From a virus: a stretch of 29,509 bases of DNA. The position numbers and the translations under genes are program-made. Location of the stretch: the IMG/VR virus record IMGVR_UViG_3300020733_000050, positions 1 through 29,509 of that record. One strand, given 5' to 3'. Shown one piece after another: positions 7,110 through 14,871 of the stretch (position 1 is its first letter; each line of letters begins with the position of its first letter). The notes below the pieces were generated by a model. The model was not told the origin of the DNA and made no database searches. It worked only from the letters and a program-made list of their open reading frames with translations.

Positions 7110-7181
7110 ATGTCAGTTTGTGTATATTGGATTCGCCATAAAAGCCACAAAGGCTACACATTTAAAAGGTTAGAAAAATAA
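7110..7181 (+). pseudogene. Remnant of a GIY-YIG endonuclease (23 codons)
   Basis: A short frame from ATG 7110 to TAA 7179-7181 encodes VYWIRHKSHKGYTFKRLEK after four residues. Its start, YWIRHKSH, matches YWIHHKDH of the intact GIY-YIG gene at 5958, and the DNA also matches: most of the ~25 bases beginning at TATTGGAT and running through CCATAAA are shared. After this the conserved nuclease body is missing and the frame closes with a basic tail. Its stop overlaps the next ATG as TAATG. I read this as an internally deleted endonuclease that kept both junctions. It may still be translated and couple the two virion genes. Confidence 0.65.
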
Positions 7182-8464
7182 TGTCAACTCCCGTTTTTGT
7201 GAGCCCATTCACTGGGACTGTTGTTACCCCAACGGATGTATCCTATTATGCACTTTCTTTCAGTTCTCCCACACCACTCTATTGGCCATCTATTGTTAAT
7301 CAAGGAGTTGGTGAGATACCTGCTGCTCGTATTATCGATTGCGTTTGTACTAGTGCTAACGCCAATGCTGCTATCATTACTTTACCAGAAGCAGATCAAG
7401 GCACGGTTGGCGCGGATATTTTGTTCCGCAACCTTGGCTCAAATACTTTTACGATTAAAGACTATACGGGCGCAAACTCCGTTAGCGTACCAATGGGCAT
7501 TAGTAAGTATTTTTATCTTACTAATAATACAACTGCCGGTGGTGTTTGGAATAACGTCACATTTGCGGCTGGTACATCTTATGCAGATGCGGCTACTTTA
7601 GCAGGAGCTGGCTTAACTACTTCTAACGGTAAATTGGCCGTAACTGAAAACGTAGTCGATGTAACATCTTCTCCCAATATTACCGATGCAAGCCGTGGCG
7701 CTACTTTTAACTGGGGAGCTGGTGGTGGTACATTTACACTCCCTCCAGTACAAAATTTATCAGCTGGTTGGTGGATTGGTTTTAGAAATAGCGGATCTGG
7801 TTCATTAAACATCTATGCTACGACGCCAAATTTAATTAACGGCAATAGCGAAATTGTTGCTAATCCGGGCGATTCTGGTTTTATTTTTTACGATTCTATT
7901 AGTGGCGGGTTCATTACTGTTGGTTGGGTGGCCCCGTCAGCTGTTACTTTTAACTCAGCAACTTACGATGTTGATACCATAGTTGGCAATACGTTTAGTT
8001 TAGTATCTTATGCACCGATTATTCAGACTTATATTGCGCAATCTGGTACACGCACACAAAGTTTAGCAGTAACATTACCGGCCATTACCCAGATTTATAT
8101 TCTGGTTAATAACACAAACCAAACTGGCTATAACATTACTTTCCAATGTCAAGGAAGTAGTCAGACACCTTTGGTATTGTCCGCTGGTAATATTTCTACA
8201 GTACTAAGTGATGGTACTAATTTATATGTATTAACATCATCAGCAACCGGCTTATTTTATGCTGCTAATGGTTCAGCATCATTGCCAGCATATTCATTTA
8301 ACAATGATGTAACAAGTGGTATGTATTTAGTTGGTACAGGTGTTTTAGGTTTAACTGCAAATGGAACCGAAATTGTTAATATGGATGGTTCTAATCCATC
8401 GACTCCGGCAGTTAATGTGCTTGCTTCATTAAACGCCAAATCAATTGGCGGCGGGACATTCTAA
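7181..8464 (+). CDS. Beta-rich tail/head appendage protein
   Basis: A 427-aa protein, Ser/Thr/Asn/Gly-rich and beta-predicted throughout, with repeated short strands (LFRNLGSNTFTIKDYTG, IGFRNSGSGSLNIYATT, IYILVNNTNQTGYNITFQC) that suggest three related beta domains. The C-terminal 60 residues (AYSFNNDVTSGMYLVGTG) resemble a segment common in phage fibre and appendage proteins, just before where a chaperone or tip would follow. It lies between adaptor and nozzle genes and overlaps the GIY-YIG remnant stop by one base; AAGG at 7166-7169 is its weak ribosome binding site. A fibre-base or decoration role is inferred. No catalytic motif is seen. Confidence 0.65.
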   Translation: MSTPVFVSPFTGTVVTPTDVSYYALSFSSPTPLYWPSIVNQGVGEIPAARIIDCVCTSANANAAIITLPEADQGTVGADILFRNLGSNTFTIKDYTGANSVSVPMGISKYFYLTNNTTAGGVWNNVTFAAGTSYADAATLAGAGLTTSNGKLAVTENVVDVTSSPNITDASRGATFNWGAGGGTFTLPPVQNLSAGWWIGFRNSGSGSLNIYATTPNLINGNSEIVANPGDSGFIFYDSISGGFITVGWVAPSAVTFNSATYDVDTIVGNTFSLVSYAPIIQTYIAQSGTRTQSLAVTLPAITQIYILVNNTNQTGYNITFQCQGSSQTPLVLSAGNISTVLSDGTNLYVLTSSATGLFYAANGSASLPAYSFNNDVTSGMYLVGTGVLGLTANGTEIVNMDGSNPSTPAVNVLASLNAKSIGGGTF

Positions 8465-10645
8465 ATGGCAGCTGATAACGTTCAGCAAGATACATCGCAG
8501 TTTACTCGGATTTATACACTAGCAGTTCCACCGGGTATTAAGCGTGATGGTACTTATTTTGAAACCGATGAGTATACCGATGGTGTATGGTGTCGTTTTC
8601 AGCGTGGCGTACCTAAAAAGATGGGTGGCTATCGCTCAATCTTTACTAGCCTAGTTGGTATTTATCGTGGTATGGTGTCACAGCCATATAACGGTGTTAA
8701 CTATATTTTTGCGGGTAACTATAAAGAGCTCGATGTATTTACCACCGGCACAACTTTTGCAACGGGTAGTGGCCCGTTCCCAGTTACCATTTTACCTGGC
8801 ACAGCATTTGCTAATGTTACCTATGTAAACGCTACTGCATTTACCATTTCTGGAACCAGTAACGCTACATCATTTTCAGCTGGAAATACCGTTATATTCC
8901 AGCAAACCAGTAATGCAACTACATTTACCATCACTAGTTCACGGTATTCTGCAAACGCAAATGCTACAACAGTAACAGTATCTGGTGGCAGTCTTTCAAA
9001 TACAATTAATACTGCATACTTAACTACCAGTGCAGTATTTACACCAGATGAATCTTATGGTCCGTTTACAAACGACTGGCAATTTGATACCCAGTTTAGC
9101 CCACAAGGCGGTCAGTTATCTGTATTTGCACACCCAGGTAAAAACTTAGTTAACATTGATAACGGTGTGCCGAGTCAAGTATTAGTTGGTAATATCACTC
9201 CTGGTGCTAACTACAGCTGGTCATTTACTGGATTATCAGATAGCCAAGGACAAAATCCAACATACAAGCCAATTAGCGTAGATGGTGGTGTTTGTGTATT
9301 GTATCCGTTTATTTTTGTATATGGATCACATGGATTTATTGCCAACAATAATGTCAATGGAACATACACCAATCAAAACTTTTACGATTGGAATGGTCCA
9401 TTAGCCAACCAAGTAAACGTATCGGCATCTAAGATTGTAAAAGGTATGCCAATGCGTGGTGGTACTAATTCACCATCAGGCTTATTCTGGGCAACTGATA
9501 GTTTGATTCGTGTTTCATTTAATTCTGCTGGTTCTGGTGCATCAACTGTACCATCAACTTATTGGAATTACGATATTATTTCTAGCCAAATCTCAATTAT
9601 GTCATCTAATGCTATAGTTGAGATGGACGGGGTTTATTGGTGGATGGGTATTGACCGTTTCTATGCGTATAACGGTAATGTGGTGGTAGTGCCAAATGAT
9701 AAGAATGTAAACTACCTATTTGACAACATCAACTATGAACAGCGTCAAAAAGTGTGGGCAACTAAAGTTCCCCGTTACAATGAGATTTGGTTCTTTTATC
9801 CCCGTGGCACCGCTACAGAATGTACTGATGCTATTATTTATAACACCAAAGATAAAATTTGGTATGATGCTGGTCAAGCAGTAGGGGCGCAACGTTCTTG
9901 TGGATATACCACTGAGTTATTCCCCAACCCTATTTGGATTGATTGGAATTACAACCCCATTTATGGTACTCCACAAATTACCATTCAGCATCCAGCTAGT
10001 TTGCCAGTTGCTAATGCCAATCAGATTTATTTAGCTGGCGATCAAACTGCCACATTTAGTCCCGGCGATAGCTTGACTTTTTCGCAAAACTCAGAAGCCC
10101 CAACATATACAATTACTTCTAGTAAAAATATTTATAACACCACGGTTAAACCACCGGGTGTTACATTAATTACTTGCTCAACTAACTTTTCACCAACGGT
10201 TGTTATTGGTGAGCCGGTGTATTATGTTACTGGCGGATTTAATTTGTGGCAACACGAATACGGTCAAAACCAAATTGCTCTAAATGGTGAAACAGCAATT
10301 TATTCTAGCATTACTACCAGTGACATTAGTTGGATTTCTGGATCACCTGGTGCCAATTCACTGGTTGGTGTTAATCGTCGTATGCATATTCGTCGTATAG
10401 AACCAAACTTCTTGCAATCTGGTGAAATGTCCATGACCATTTTAGGTCGTAAATTTGCCAGTGGAGCTATGCAAGAGGATGAACAAGACTCTGGTCCATA
10501 TTTCTTTAATCCAGATACTGGTAAAATTGACCTTCGTGTTGAGCACCGTTTGATTCAATTAAAGTTTGAGTCAAATACTCTTGACGGCAATTATGAAATG
10601 GGTAAACTGGTAATTACTGCTGAATATGGTGACGAGCGTCCATGA
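8465..10645 (+). CDS. Nozzle/DNA-stabilisation-type tail protein
   Basis: A 726-aa protein. The N-terminal region (DGVWCRFQRGVPKKMGGY, residues ~40-56) is typical of the gp10/nozzle family that closes the tail channel of short-tailed phages. Further landmarks are ANNNVNGTYTNQNFYDW, the WWMGIDRFYAYNGNV segment and PRYNEIWFFYPRG, consistent with a beta-propeller core. The C-terminus (HRLIQLKFESNTLDGNYEMG) is also typical. Two similar Ser/Thr-rich small domains are inserted at about residues 120-175 and 515-565. The gene begins right after the previous stop and ends in an ATGA overlap with the next gene. Confidence 0.75.
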   Translation: MAADNVQQDTSQFTRIYTLAVPPGIKRDGTYFETDEYTDGVWCRFQRGVPKKMGGYRSIFTSLVGIYRGMVSQPYNGVNYIFAGNYKELDVFTTGTTFATGSGPFPVTILPGTAFANVTYVNATAFTISGTSNATSFSAGNTVIFQQTSNATTFTITSSRYSANANATTVTVSGGSLSNTINTAYLTTSAVFTPDESYGPFTNDWQFDTQFSPQGGQLSVFAHPGKNLVNIDNGVPSQVLVGNITPGANYSWSFTGLSDSQGQNPTYKPISVDGGVCVLYPFIFVYGSHGFIANNNVNGTYTNQNFYDWNGPLANQVNVSASKIVKGMPMRGGTNSPSGLFWATDSLIRVSFNSAGSGASTVPSTYWNYDIISSQISIMSSNAIVEMDGVYWWMGIDRFYAYNGNVVVVPNDKNVNYLFDNINYEQRQKVWATKVPRYNEIWFFYPRGTATECTDAIIYNTKDKIWYDAGQAVGAQRSCGYTTELFPNPIWIDWNYNPIYGTPQITIQHPASLPVANANQIYLAGDQTATFSPGDSLTFSQNSEAPTYTITSSKNIYNTTVKPPGVTLITCSTNFSPTVVIGEPVYYVTGGFNLWQHEYGQNQIALNGETAIYSSITTSDISWISGSPGANSLVGVNRRMHIRRIEPNFLQSGEMSMTILGRKFASGAMQEDEQDSGPYFFNPDTGKIDLRVEHRLIQLKFESNTLDGNYEMGKLVITAEYGDERP

Positions 10646-10905
10646 CCAAGCGGGTATCGGTACAACAGTTTTTTCCTTGTGTTCCAGAGTTGATGAGCTG
10701 GGAAGACTGGAATGCAAACATGATTATTTATTATGGTCAAGAAAATGTTATGTTTGCCCCAGAAGAGAATTGGCAAGCGGCAGCTAAAAATATATCAGCC
10801 ATGGAAATGTTTGGTTCTTATCCAGTACCAAGCCCAGATACATACGATGAATGGCAAGCTTGGGCAAAAGACTTTACACAAATAATTAACGGTCCAGCAT
10901 ATTGA
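10642..10905 (+). CDS. Small conserved protein after the nozzle gene
   Basis: An 87-aa acidic, Trp-rich protein (MSWEDWNANMIIYYGQENV, ENWQAAAKNISAMEMFG, DEWQAWAKDFTQIING). It overlaps the nozzle stop by ATGA, so both are translated from one message. The Trp/aromatic helices suggest a small packing or tail-closing component, but I do not recognise a named family. Its last codons run into the TTGACA of the promoter that follows, so this gene ends the connector operon. Confidence 0.75.
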   Translation: MTKRVSVQQFFPCVPELMSWEDWNANMIIYYGQENVMFAPEENWQAAAKNISAMEMFGSYPVPSPDTYDEWQAWAKDFTQIINGPAY

Positions 10906-10930
10906 CAATTTAGCATAAATGTGCTAAGCT
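10902..10930 (+). promoter_or_regulatory. Sigma70-type promoter with internal inverted repeat
   Basis: A perfect -35 TTGACA (10902-10907), a 17-base spacer and TAAGCT (10925-10930) preceded by TG (10922-10923), an extended -10. Within it, TTAGCA (10910-10915) and TGCTAA (10922-10927) form a 6-bp inverted repeat with a 6-base centre, placed like an operator. It fires toward the oxygenase-like gene at 10960. The -10 matches consensus at only three of six positions, compensated by the perfect -35 and TG. Confidence 0.6.
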
Positions 10931-10959
10931 TGAAGTACCCTTAATTATTTTTTGATACC

Positions 10960-11595
10960 ATGGACACATTACAAACATCTTATTATTTTTCTTCGGCAGT
11001 GCATTATATTGACAAGCCCGAATATTTACAAGCTGTTCGTAATGTGTTTAATGCTCATATAGAGCCACAGAAAAAACAAGTTAATGATGTATATCCAGTT
11101 ATTATGACTGGTAATTTAGTACAAGAACCAACGCTTCAAGACTTTTGTAGTTTTACCGTTGGTACAGCGTGGAATATTCTTAGTGCTCAAGGATATGCCA
11201 TGGATCATAAAGAGACTTATTTCCATTCTATGTGGGGTCAGTCACATTATAAGTACTCCAACATGGAAGAGCATATCCATAATGATGGAACGCAGATTGT
11301 TGGATTTTATTTTTTAGATGTTCCAGAGCGTGGATCTAGAGTGGTATTCCATGATCCTAGAACTGGTAAAAAACAAGCTGGTATGCTAGAAGCAGATAAT
11401 AGCAAACCAACAGAAGCAACGGATTCATTGGTATTTGAGCCAAAAGCTGGTAGTTTTTATTTTACTAATGCTTGGCTACCACATTCGTTTACTCGTAATG
11501 GTTCCAATGATCCAGTGAATTTTATTCATTTTAACATTAATGTTCGTGATGTATCGAAGCCAGTTTGCAATAAGAAAGGCCCGATTATCATATGA
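10960..11595 (+). CDS. 2OG-Fe(II) oxygenase-like protein
   Basis: A 211-aa protein of the 2-oxoglutarate/Fe(II) oxygenase superfamily as often found in phages. The metal-binding region EEHIHNDGTQIVGFYFL (His105, His107, Asp109) is followed by a jelly-roll strand and SRVVFHDPRTG. The distal His is in AWLPHSFTRN (His175), and a PKAGSFYF strand precedes it. The family hydroxylates proteins, nucleotides or small molecules; the substrate here is unknown. The 2OG-anchoring Arg usually found after the distal His is not obvious; Arg179 is the only near candidate, so activity is uncertain. It has its own promoter but no clear ribosome binding site before ATG 10960, and leads a three-gene overlapping group. 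Confidence 0.75.
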   Translation: MDTLQTSYYFSSAVHYIDKPEYLQAVRNVFNAHIEPQKKQVNDVYPVIMTGNLVQEPTLQDFCSFTVGTAWNILSAQGYAMDHKETYFHSMWGQSHYKYSNMEEHIHNDGTQIVGFYFLDVPERGSRVVFHDPRTGKKQAGMLEADNSKPTEATDSLVFEPKAGSFYFTNAWLPHSFTRNGSNDPVNFIHFNINVRDVSKPVCNKKGPIII

Positions 11596-11867
11596 AAAAG
11601 TATCTAATTCGTTTTAACCAAAGTAGAGGCACTGCTGGACGTGGTACTAAAAATCATGTTTGGCGTGTATTCGAAGATGGGCAAGAATATTTGTTTAAGC
11701 ACTTCCAGCTTCATGTTCCTTCTTTTAGTGAAAAAGACGAAACCGCAGAAAATTGGAATGTGTGTTGTTACGGCTTGATGGAAATTGATAAAGAAACTTC
11801 TACAGCCATCATTAAACCCGATATGGAACTAACTAATTACGACGCAACTCAAGTATGCAAACCATGA
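11592..11867 (+). CDS. Conserved hypothetical protein next to the oxygenase
   Basis: A 91-aa protein starting MKKYLIRFNQSRGTAGRGTK and continuing HVWRVFEDGQEYLFKHF, then NWNVCCYGLMEID. I recognise the overall pattern from other aquatic phages, including cyanophages, always as an uncharacterised small protein. It is a mixed beta/alpha domain with a Cys-Cys pair and no membrane segment. ATGA overlaps at both ends tie it to the oxygenase-like gene and to the following protein, so the three are co-translated. A partner or substrate role for the oxygenase is only a guess from this linkage. Confidence 0.75.
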   Translation: MKKYLIRFNQSRGTAGRGTKNHVWRVFEDGQEYLFKHFQLHVPSFSEKDETAENWNVCCYGLMEIDKETSTAIIKPDMELTNYDATQVCKP

Positions 11868-12226
11868 CCCCAACACAAATTGTTACAGCATATACTCAAA
11901 AACGAGGAACCGATCCTCGTAAAATTTTGCGTGCCATGAAAAAAGATGTGCATGATGGTACTGGTCTTGTTCTGCACACCAATAATTCAGTACTGTTTGT
12001 TCATCATATTGGTAATCAAGATGCTGAATTACATTTATTTTCTGAAGATTCTCCATTGCAATTAATGCAATCTTTGAAAGAGTTTATCAAACATATTCGT
12101 GATTCACATTTGCGTGCTGTTTATGGTCGTGCAGATAACGAAGGAATTGTTAGATTTTTAAAAAAGGCTGGTGTAGATGTTCAACCATCGGATAAATCAA
12201 CATATAATTGGATGGCTTTAGTATGA
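11864..12226 (+). CDS. Hypothetical protein, possibly acetyltransferase-fold
   Basis: I choose ATG 11864, which overlaps the previous stop as ATGA, over ATG 11855 three codons earlier; all neighbours use this overlap. The ~120-aa product has an N-terminal helical part (MTPTQIVTAYTQKRGTDPRK), two central strands (GLVLHTNNSVLFVHHIG) and a C-terminal segment (AVYGRADNEGIVRFLKKAG) that loosely resembles the last part of GNAT-type acetyltransferases. The acetyl-CoA loop is not visible, so enzymatic activity is doubtful. It is the third member of the oxygenase group and its stop overlaps the start of the next virion-type gene. Confidence 0.6.
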   Translation: MTPTQIVTAYTQKRGTDPRKILRAMKKDVHDGTGLVLHTNNSVLFVHHIGNQDAELHLFSEDSPLQLMQSLKEFIKHIRDSHLRAVYGRADNEGIVRFLKKAGVDVQPSDKSTYNWMALV

Positions 12227-13926
12227 GATTAAAATGTAAATGCCATCCTTCTTTACCCGCTAGAGCATTTCAACCCACTGGTGCTAGAGTTACTAGTCGA
12301 CCTATTCCATTTGCACGTGCTATGACATTACATGGTTGTGGCGGAGGTGGTGGTGGTGGTTGTTGCTTTTTTAGTTGTGTTAGCAATACTGTAACTTGTT
12401 TTGTGTGTAGTGCTGTGAATGCTGTAAGTTGTACTATTTGTACAGTTGCTCAAACAATTGGTCAAGCTGGGGCCGCACTTGACTGTGGTGTTCGCAGTGT
12501 TGTTCCTGGTGGATGGACAACTGTTGCTGCTTTGGCTGCTACAGTATTAACCGCCGGTGCAGCATCGGGTGCATTGGCATCAGATCTTGCTGTAGAAAGC
12601 AGTGTTGCTATGGAAGATGGCTCGGTACTAACTACTTTTTCCGATGGCTCTACGGCCCTTACAGATGCCAGTGGTGCAACAACTTATACTACCGCTGGTG
12701 GTGATACTGTAGCATCAATTGATACTTCTACTTCAGCATTACCAAACGCTGATCCAAATACTGGATTAACTGCCCCATCAACCACATCAACACCAGGTTC
12801 AGATTCTATATTAAATCAACCCGATGTAGGAACTACTACACCAACTACTAGCCCAGTAACTTCTACTGGTGTTGCAACGGGAGCACCTACTGGTACAGTT
12901 GGTTCATTAAATCCAGCGTTGCCTTCTGCTGGATCATTACCAGGCACTAGTGTTGGAATGAATGCTAGTCTACCAGCAGATACTGTTTTAGGAACTGGTG
13001 CAGCAGGTCAAGGTTTGCCCGGAGTTTCATATGAGTTGGGTGCAAATGGTTTGCCAGCAACTAATGCTTTCGGTCAACCTATTGAAGCTAGTTCAGTTGG
13101 TTTGGGTGGTGTTCCAGCAACATCGGGTGGATTACCAACCCCAAGTTTAAATCAAGCCCAACAAGCTGCTAAAATATTAAAATCTGTTTTTGGTGGTGCT
13201 CCAAGTACTACAGGCACAAATACCCCGAAAGGTAATGTAACAGTTAGTGGATACCCAGCAACTTCAACTTCTAGTATCCCCTCTGGTGCATCTGTTGGCG
13301 TTACTCCTTTAGCCGCTGGAACCATGAAAGGCAATCCTACAACTTTAGGTGCTTTAGGTTCATTGGTTCCTTCAAATGAATCTGTTGCTGCAACTGAAGA
13401 TTCTGCTCTATCCACAGCTTACAATCCATTATCTTTGCAAGAAATTCAAAATGCAAACACTGGCGGTCAGATGGTACCTCATTATAGTGAAGGTAGTGGA
13501 GTATGCGAGCCAGTTAAAGGCCCAGGCACATCACATGGTAATCCCAATCCTATTTCCATGAAAGATATGGGTATTAATTTAACTCATGGTTCTACCGCTC
13601 ATCTTTATAAAAAAGGTGGCGAGGTACATGAACACCATCCAGAGTTTTATAGCGAAGGTGGTTTAAAAAATACTTATGTTAAAGGTGCTGGTGATGGTAC
13701 ATCGGATTCCATCCCAGCGATGTTAGCTAACGGGGAATTTGTTATTCCCGCTGATGTAGTATCGTCATTAGGTAACGGCGATAATGACAGTGGTGCCAAA
13801 GTATTGGATGAATTCTTAAAAACCATTCGTCAACATAAGCGTCGTGCAGATGCAAATCATTTACCCCCAGACTCAAAAGGTGCTTTGGGTTATCTATTAG
13901 AAGCTAAAAAGAAGGTGAAAAAATAA
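12223..13926 (+). CDS. Cys-rich internal virion-type protein with IPAMLANGEFVIP motif
   Basis: I start at ATG 12223 (ATGA with the previous gene), not at 12208. The ~567-aa protein has four parts: a short basic N-terminus with CKC; a Gly-run followed by a hydrophobic Cys-rich stretch (CCFFSC, CFVC, CTIC) and then an Ala-rich hydrophobic segment (TVAALAATVLTAGAASGALA); a long Thr/Ser/Pro/Gly low-complexity linker; and a C-terminal region with KKGGEVHEHH, YSEGG and DSIPAMLANGEFVIPADVV, a motif frequent in phage internal virion proteins, ending in a basic tail. It opens the block of internal proteins. A membrane-active ejection role is inferred from the hydrophobic segments; the Cys content is unusual. 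Confidence 0.65.
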   Translation: MRLKCKCHPSLPARAFQPTGARVTSRPIPFARAMTLHGCGGGGGGGCCFFSCVSNTVTCFVCSAVNAVSCTICTVAQTIGQAGAALDCGVRSVVPGGWTTVAALAATVLTAGAASGALASDLAVESSVAMEDGSVLTTFSDGSTALTDASGATTYTTAGGDTVASIDTSTSALPNADPNTGLTAPSTTSTPGSDSILNQPDVGTTTPTTSPVTSTGVATGAPTGTVGSLNPALPSAGSLPGTSVGMNASLPADTVLGTGAAGQGLPGVSYELGANGLPATNAFGQPIEASSVGLGGVPATSGGLPTPSLNQAQQAAKILKSVFGGAPSTTGTNTPKGNVTVSGYPATSTSSIPSGASVGVTPLAAGTMKGNPTTLGALGSLVPSNESVAATEDSALSTAYNPLSLQEIQNANTGGQMVPHYSEGSGVCEPVKGPGTSHGNPNPISMKDMGINLTHGSTAHLYKKGGEVHEHHPEFYSEGGLKNTYVKGAGDGTSDSIPAMLANGEFVIPADVVSSLGNGDNDSGAKVLDEFLKTIRQHKRRADANHLPPDSKGALGYLLEAKKKVKK

Positions 13927-14861
13927 TGGCTGGAACAACATGCTCTTCTGGGTTAAATAGCCTACTGTCGGGCTCAAAAGTCACCCAAACGACTTTACCC
14001 AATTGGTATACAACTGCCCAACAAAATTTAATTAATATGGCTGGTGTTGGTGCAGCAAACGCTCCAGCCAATATTGGACAGACTACTGCTCAAAATGCTG
14101 TAAACAAATTAAATGCTCCAACCAATGCATTTTCAACGGCAACTAATGCATTAGGATCTATTGCTCAAGGTGCTGCTAACCCATTTAGTTTATGTGCTTC
14201 TACTGGTCAAATGACCCCCAATACCAGCACTCCTTTAGGCGGTTTGTTTGCGGCTCAACGCCAACAACTATGTCAGCTATTGCCACAGACTATTGCTCCA
14301 GTTCAAGCTTGTAATATTGGTTCTGGTAACTTTGGTGGTTTGCGTAGTCAAACTGCACTTAATACTGCTAAAACCAATGCGTTTGATACTTTAGCGGCAC
14401 AGCAAATGCAATCAGCATTGCAAAACCAAGCTGCTGGTGCAACCGCTGGTGGTGCTTTAGGTAATGTTGGAGCACAATGTATTGCTGCACAACTTAACAC
14501 AGGTACGGCACAATTGAATGCGCCATTCTTACCAGCTTCAAACTATAGCAGTATTATAAACGCAATTAACGCACCTAAGACTTGCACAACTCAGTGCCAA
14601 TTATCTCCGTTAACTGCAATTAATACTTTAGCTGGGACTCCAGCAGTATTATGTAAACTGGCAACTTCCGTAACTGGAACTGGTCCGGGCACATTGCGTG
14701 GATTATATTGCTCTTTATTTGGAGGTAGTAGTGCTCTTTGCCCAGTTCGTGCTGGTTGTACTGGAGCTGCTGTATTGTCCCCAGATAATGCTCAAACTGC
14801 ACAAACAGCGGCAGACTATTATGGACCATCATATGATCCAAGCGCTGGCTGGTCAATCTAA
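13926..14861 (+). CDS. Ala/Gln/Asn-rich internal virion-type protein
   Basis: A 311-aa protein overlapping the previous stop as TAATG. It is low in charged residues and rich in Ala, Gln, Asn and Thr, with scattered Cys (FSLCASTG, QQLCQLLP, VQACNIGSG, CTTQCQL, LYCSLFGG). Helical stretches such as NTAKTNAFDTLAAQQMQSAL alternate with Gly-rich loops (GAGAANAP-like). Such composition is common in ejection proteins stored in podovirus heads. It ends in an aromatic/Ser tail (YYGPSYDPSAGWSI). No enzyme motif is seen. The role is inferred from composition and from its position between two other internal-type proteins. Confidence 0.7.
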   Translation: MAGTTCSSGLNSLLSGSKVTQTTLPNWYTTAQQNLINMAGVGAANAPANIGQTTAQNAVNKLNAPTNAFSTATNALGSIAQGAANPFSLCASTGQMTPNTSTPLGGLFAAQRQQLCQLLPQTIAPVQACNIGSGNFGGLRSQTALNTAKTNAFDTLAAQQMQSALQNQAAGATAGGALGNVGAQCIAAQLNTGTAQLNAPFLPASNYSSIINAINAPKTCTTQCQLSPLTAINTLAGTPAVLCKLATSVTGTGPGTLRGLYCSLFGGSSALCPVRAGCTGAAVLSPDNAQTAQTAADYYGPSYDPSAGWSI

Positions 14862-14871
14862 GGAATAATAT

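Noticed and set aside
10910-10927. TTAGCA/TGCTAA inverted repeat as a terminator of the nozzle operon
   Set aside because: No T-run after it and it sits between a perfect -35 and an extended -10, so an operator is the better reading.
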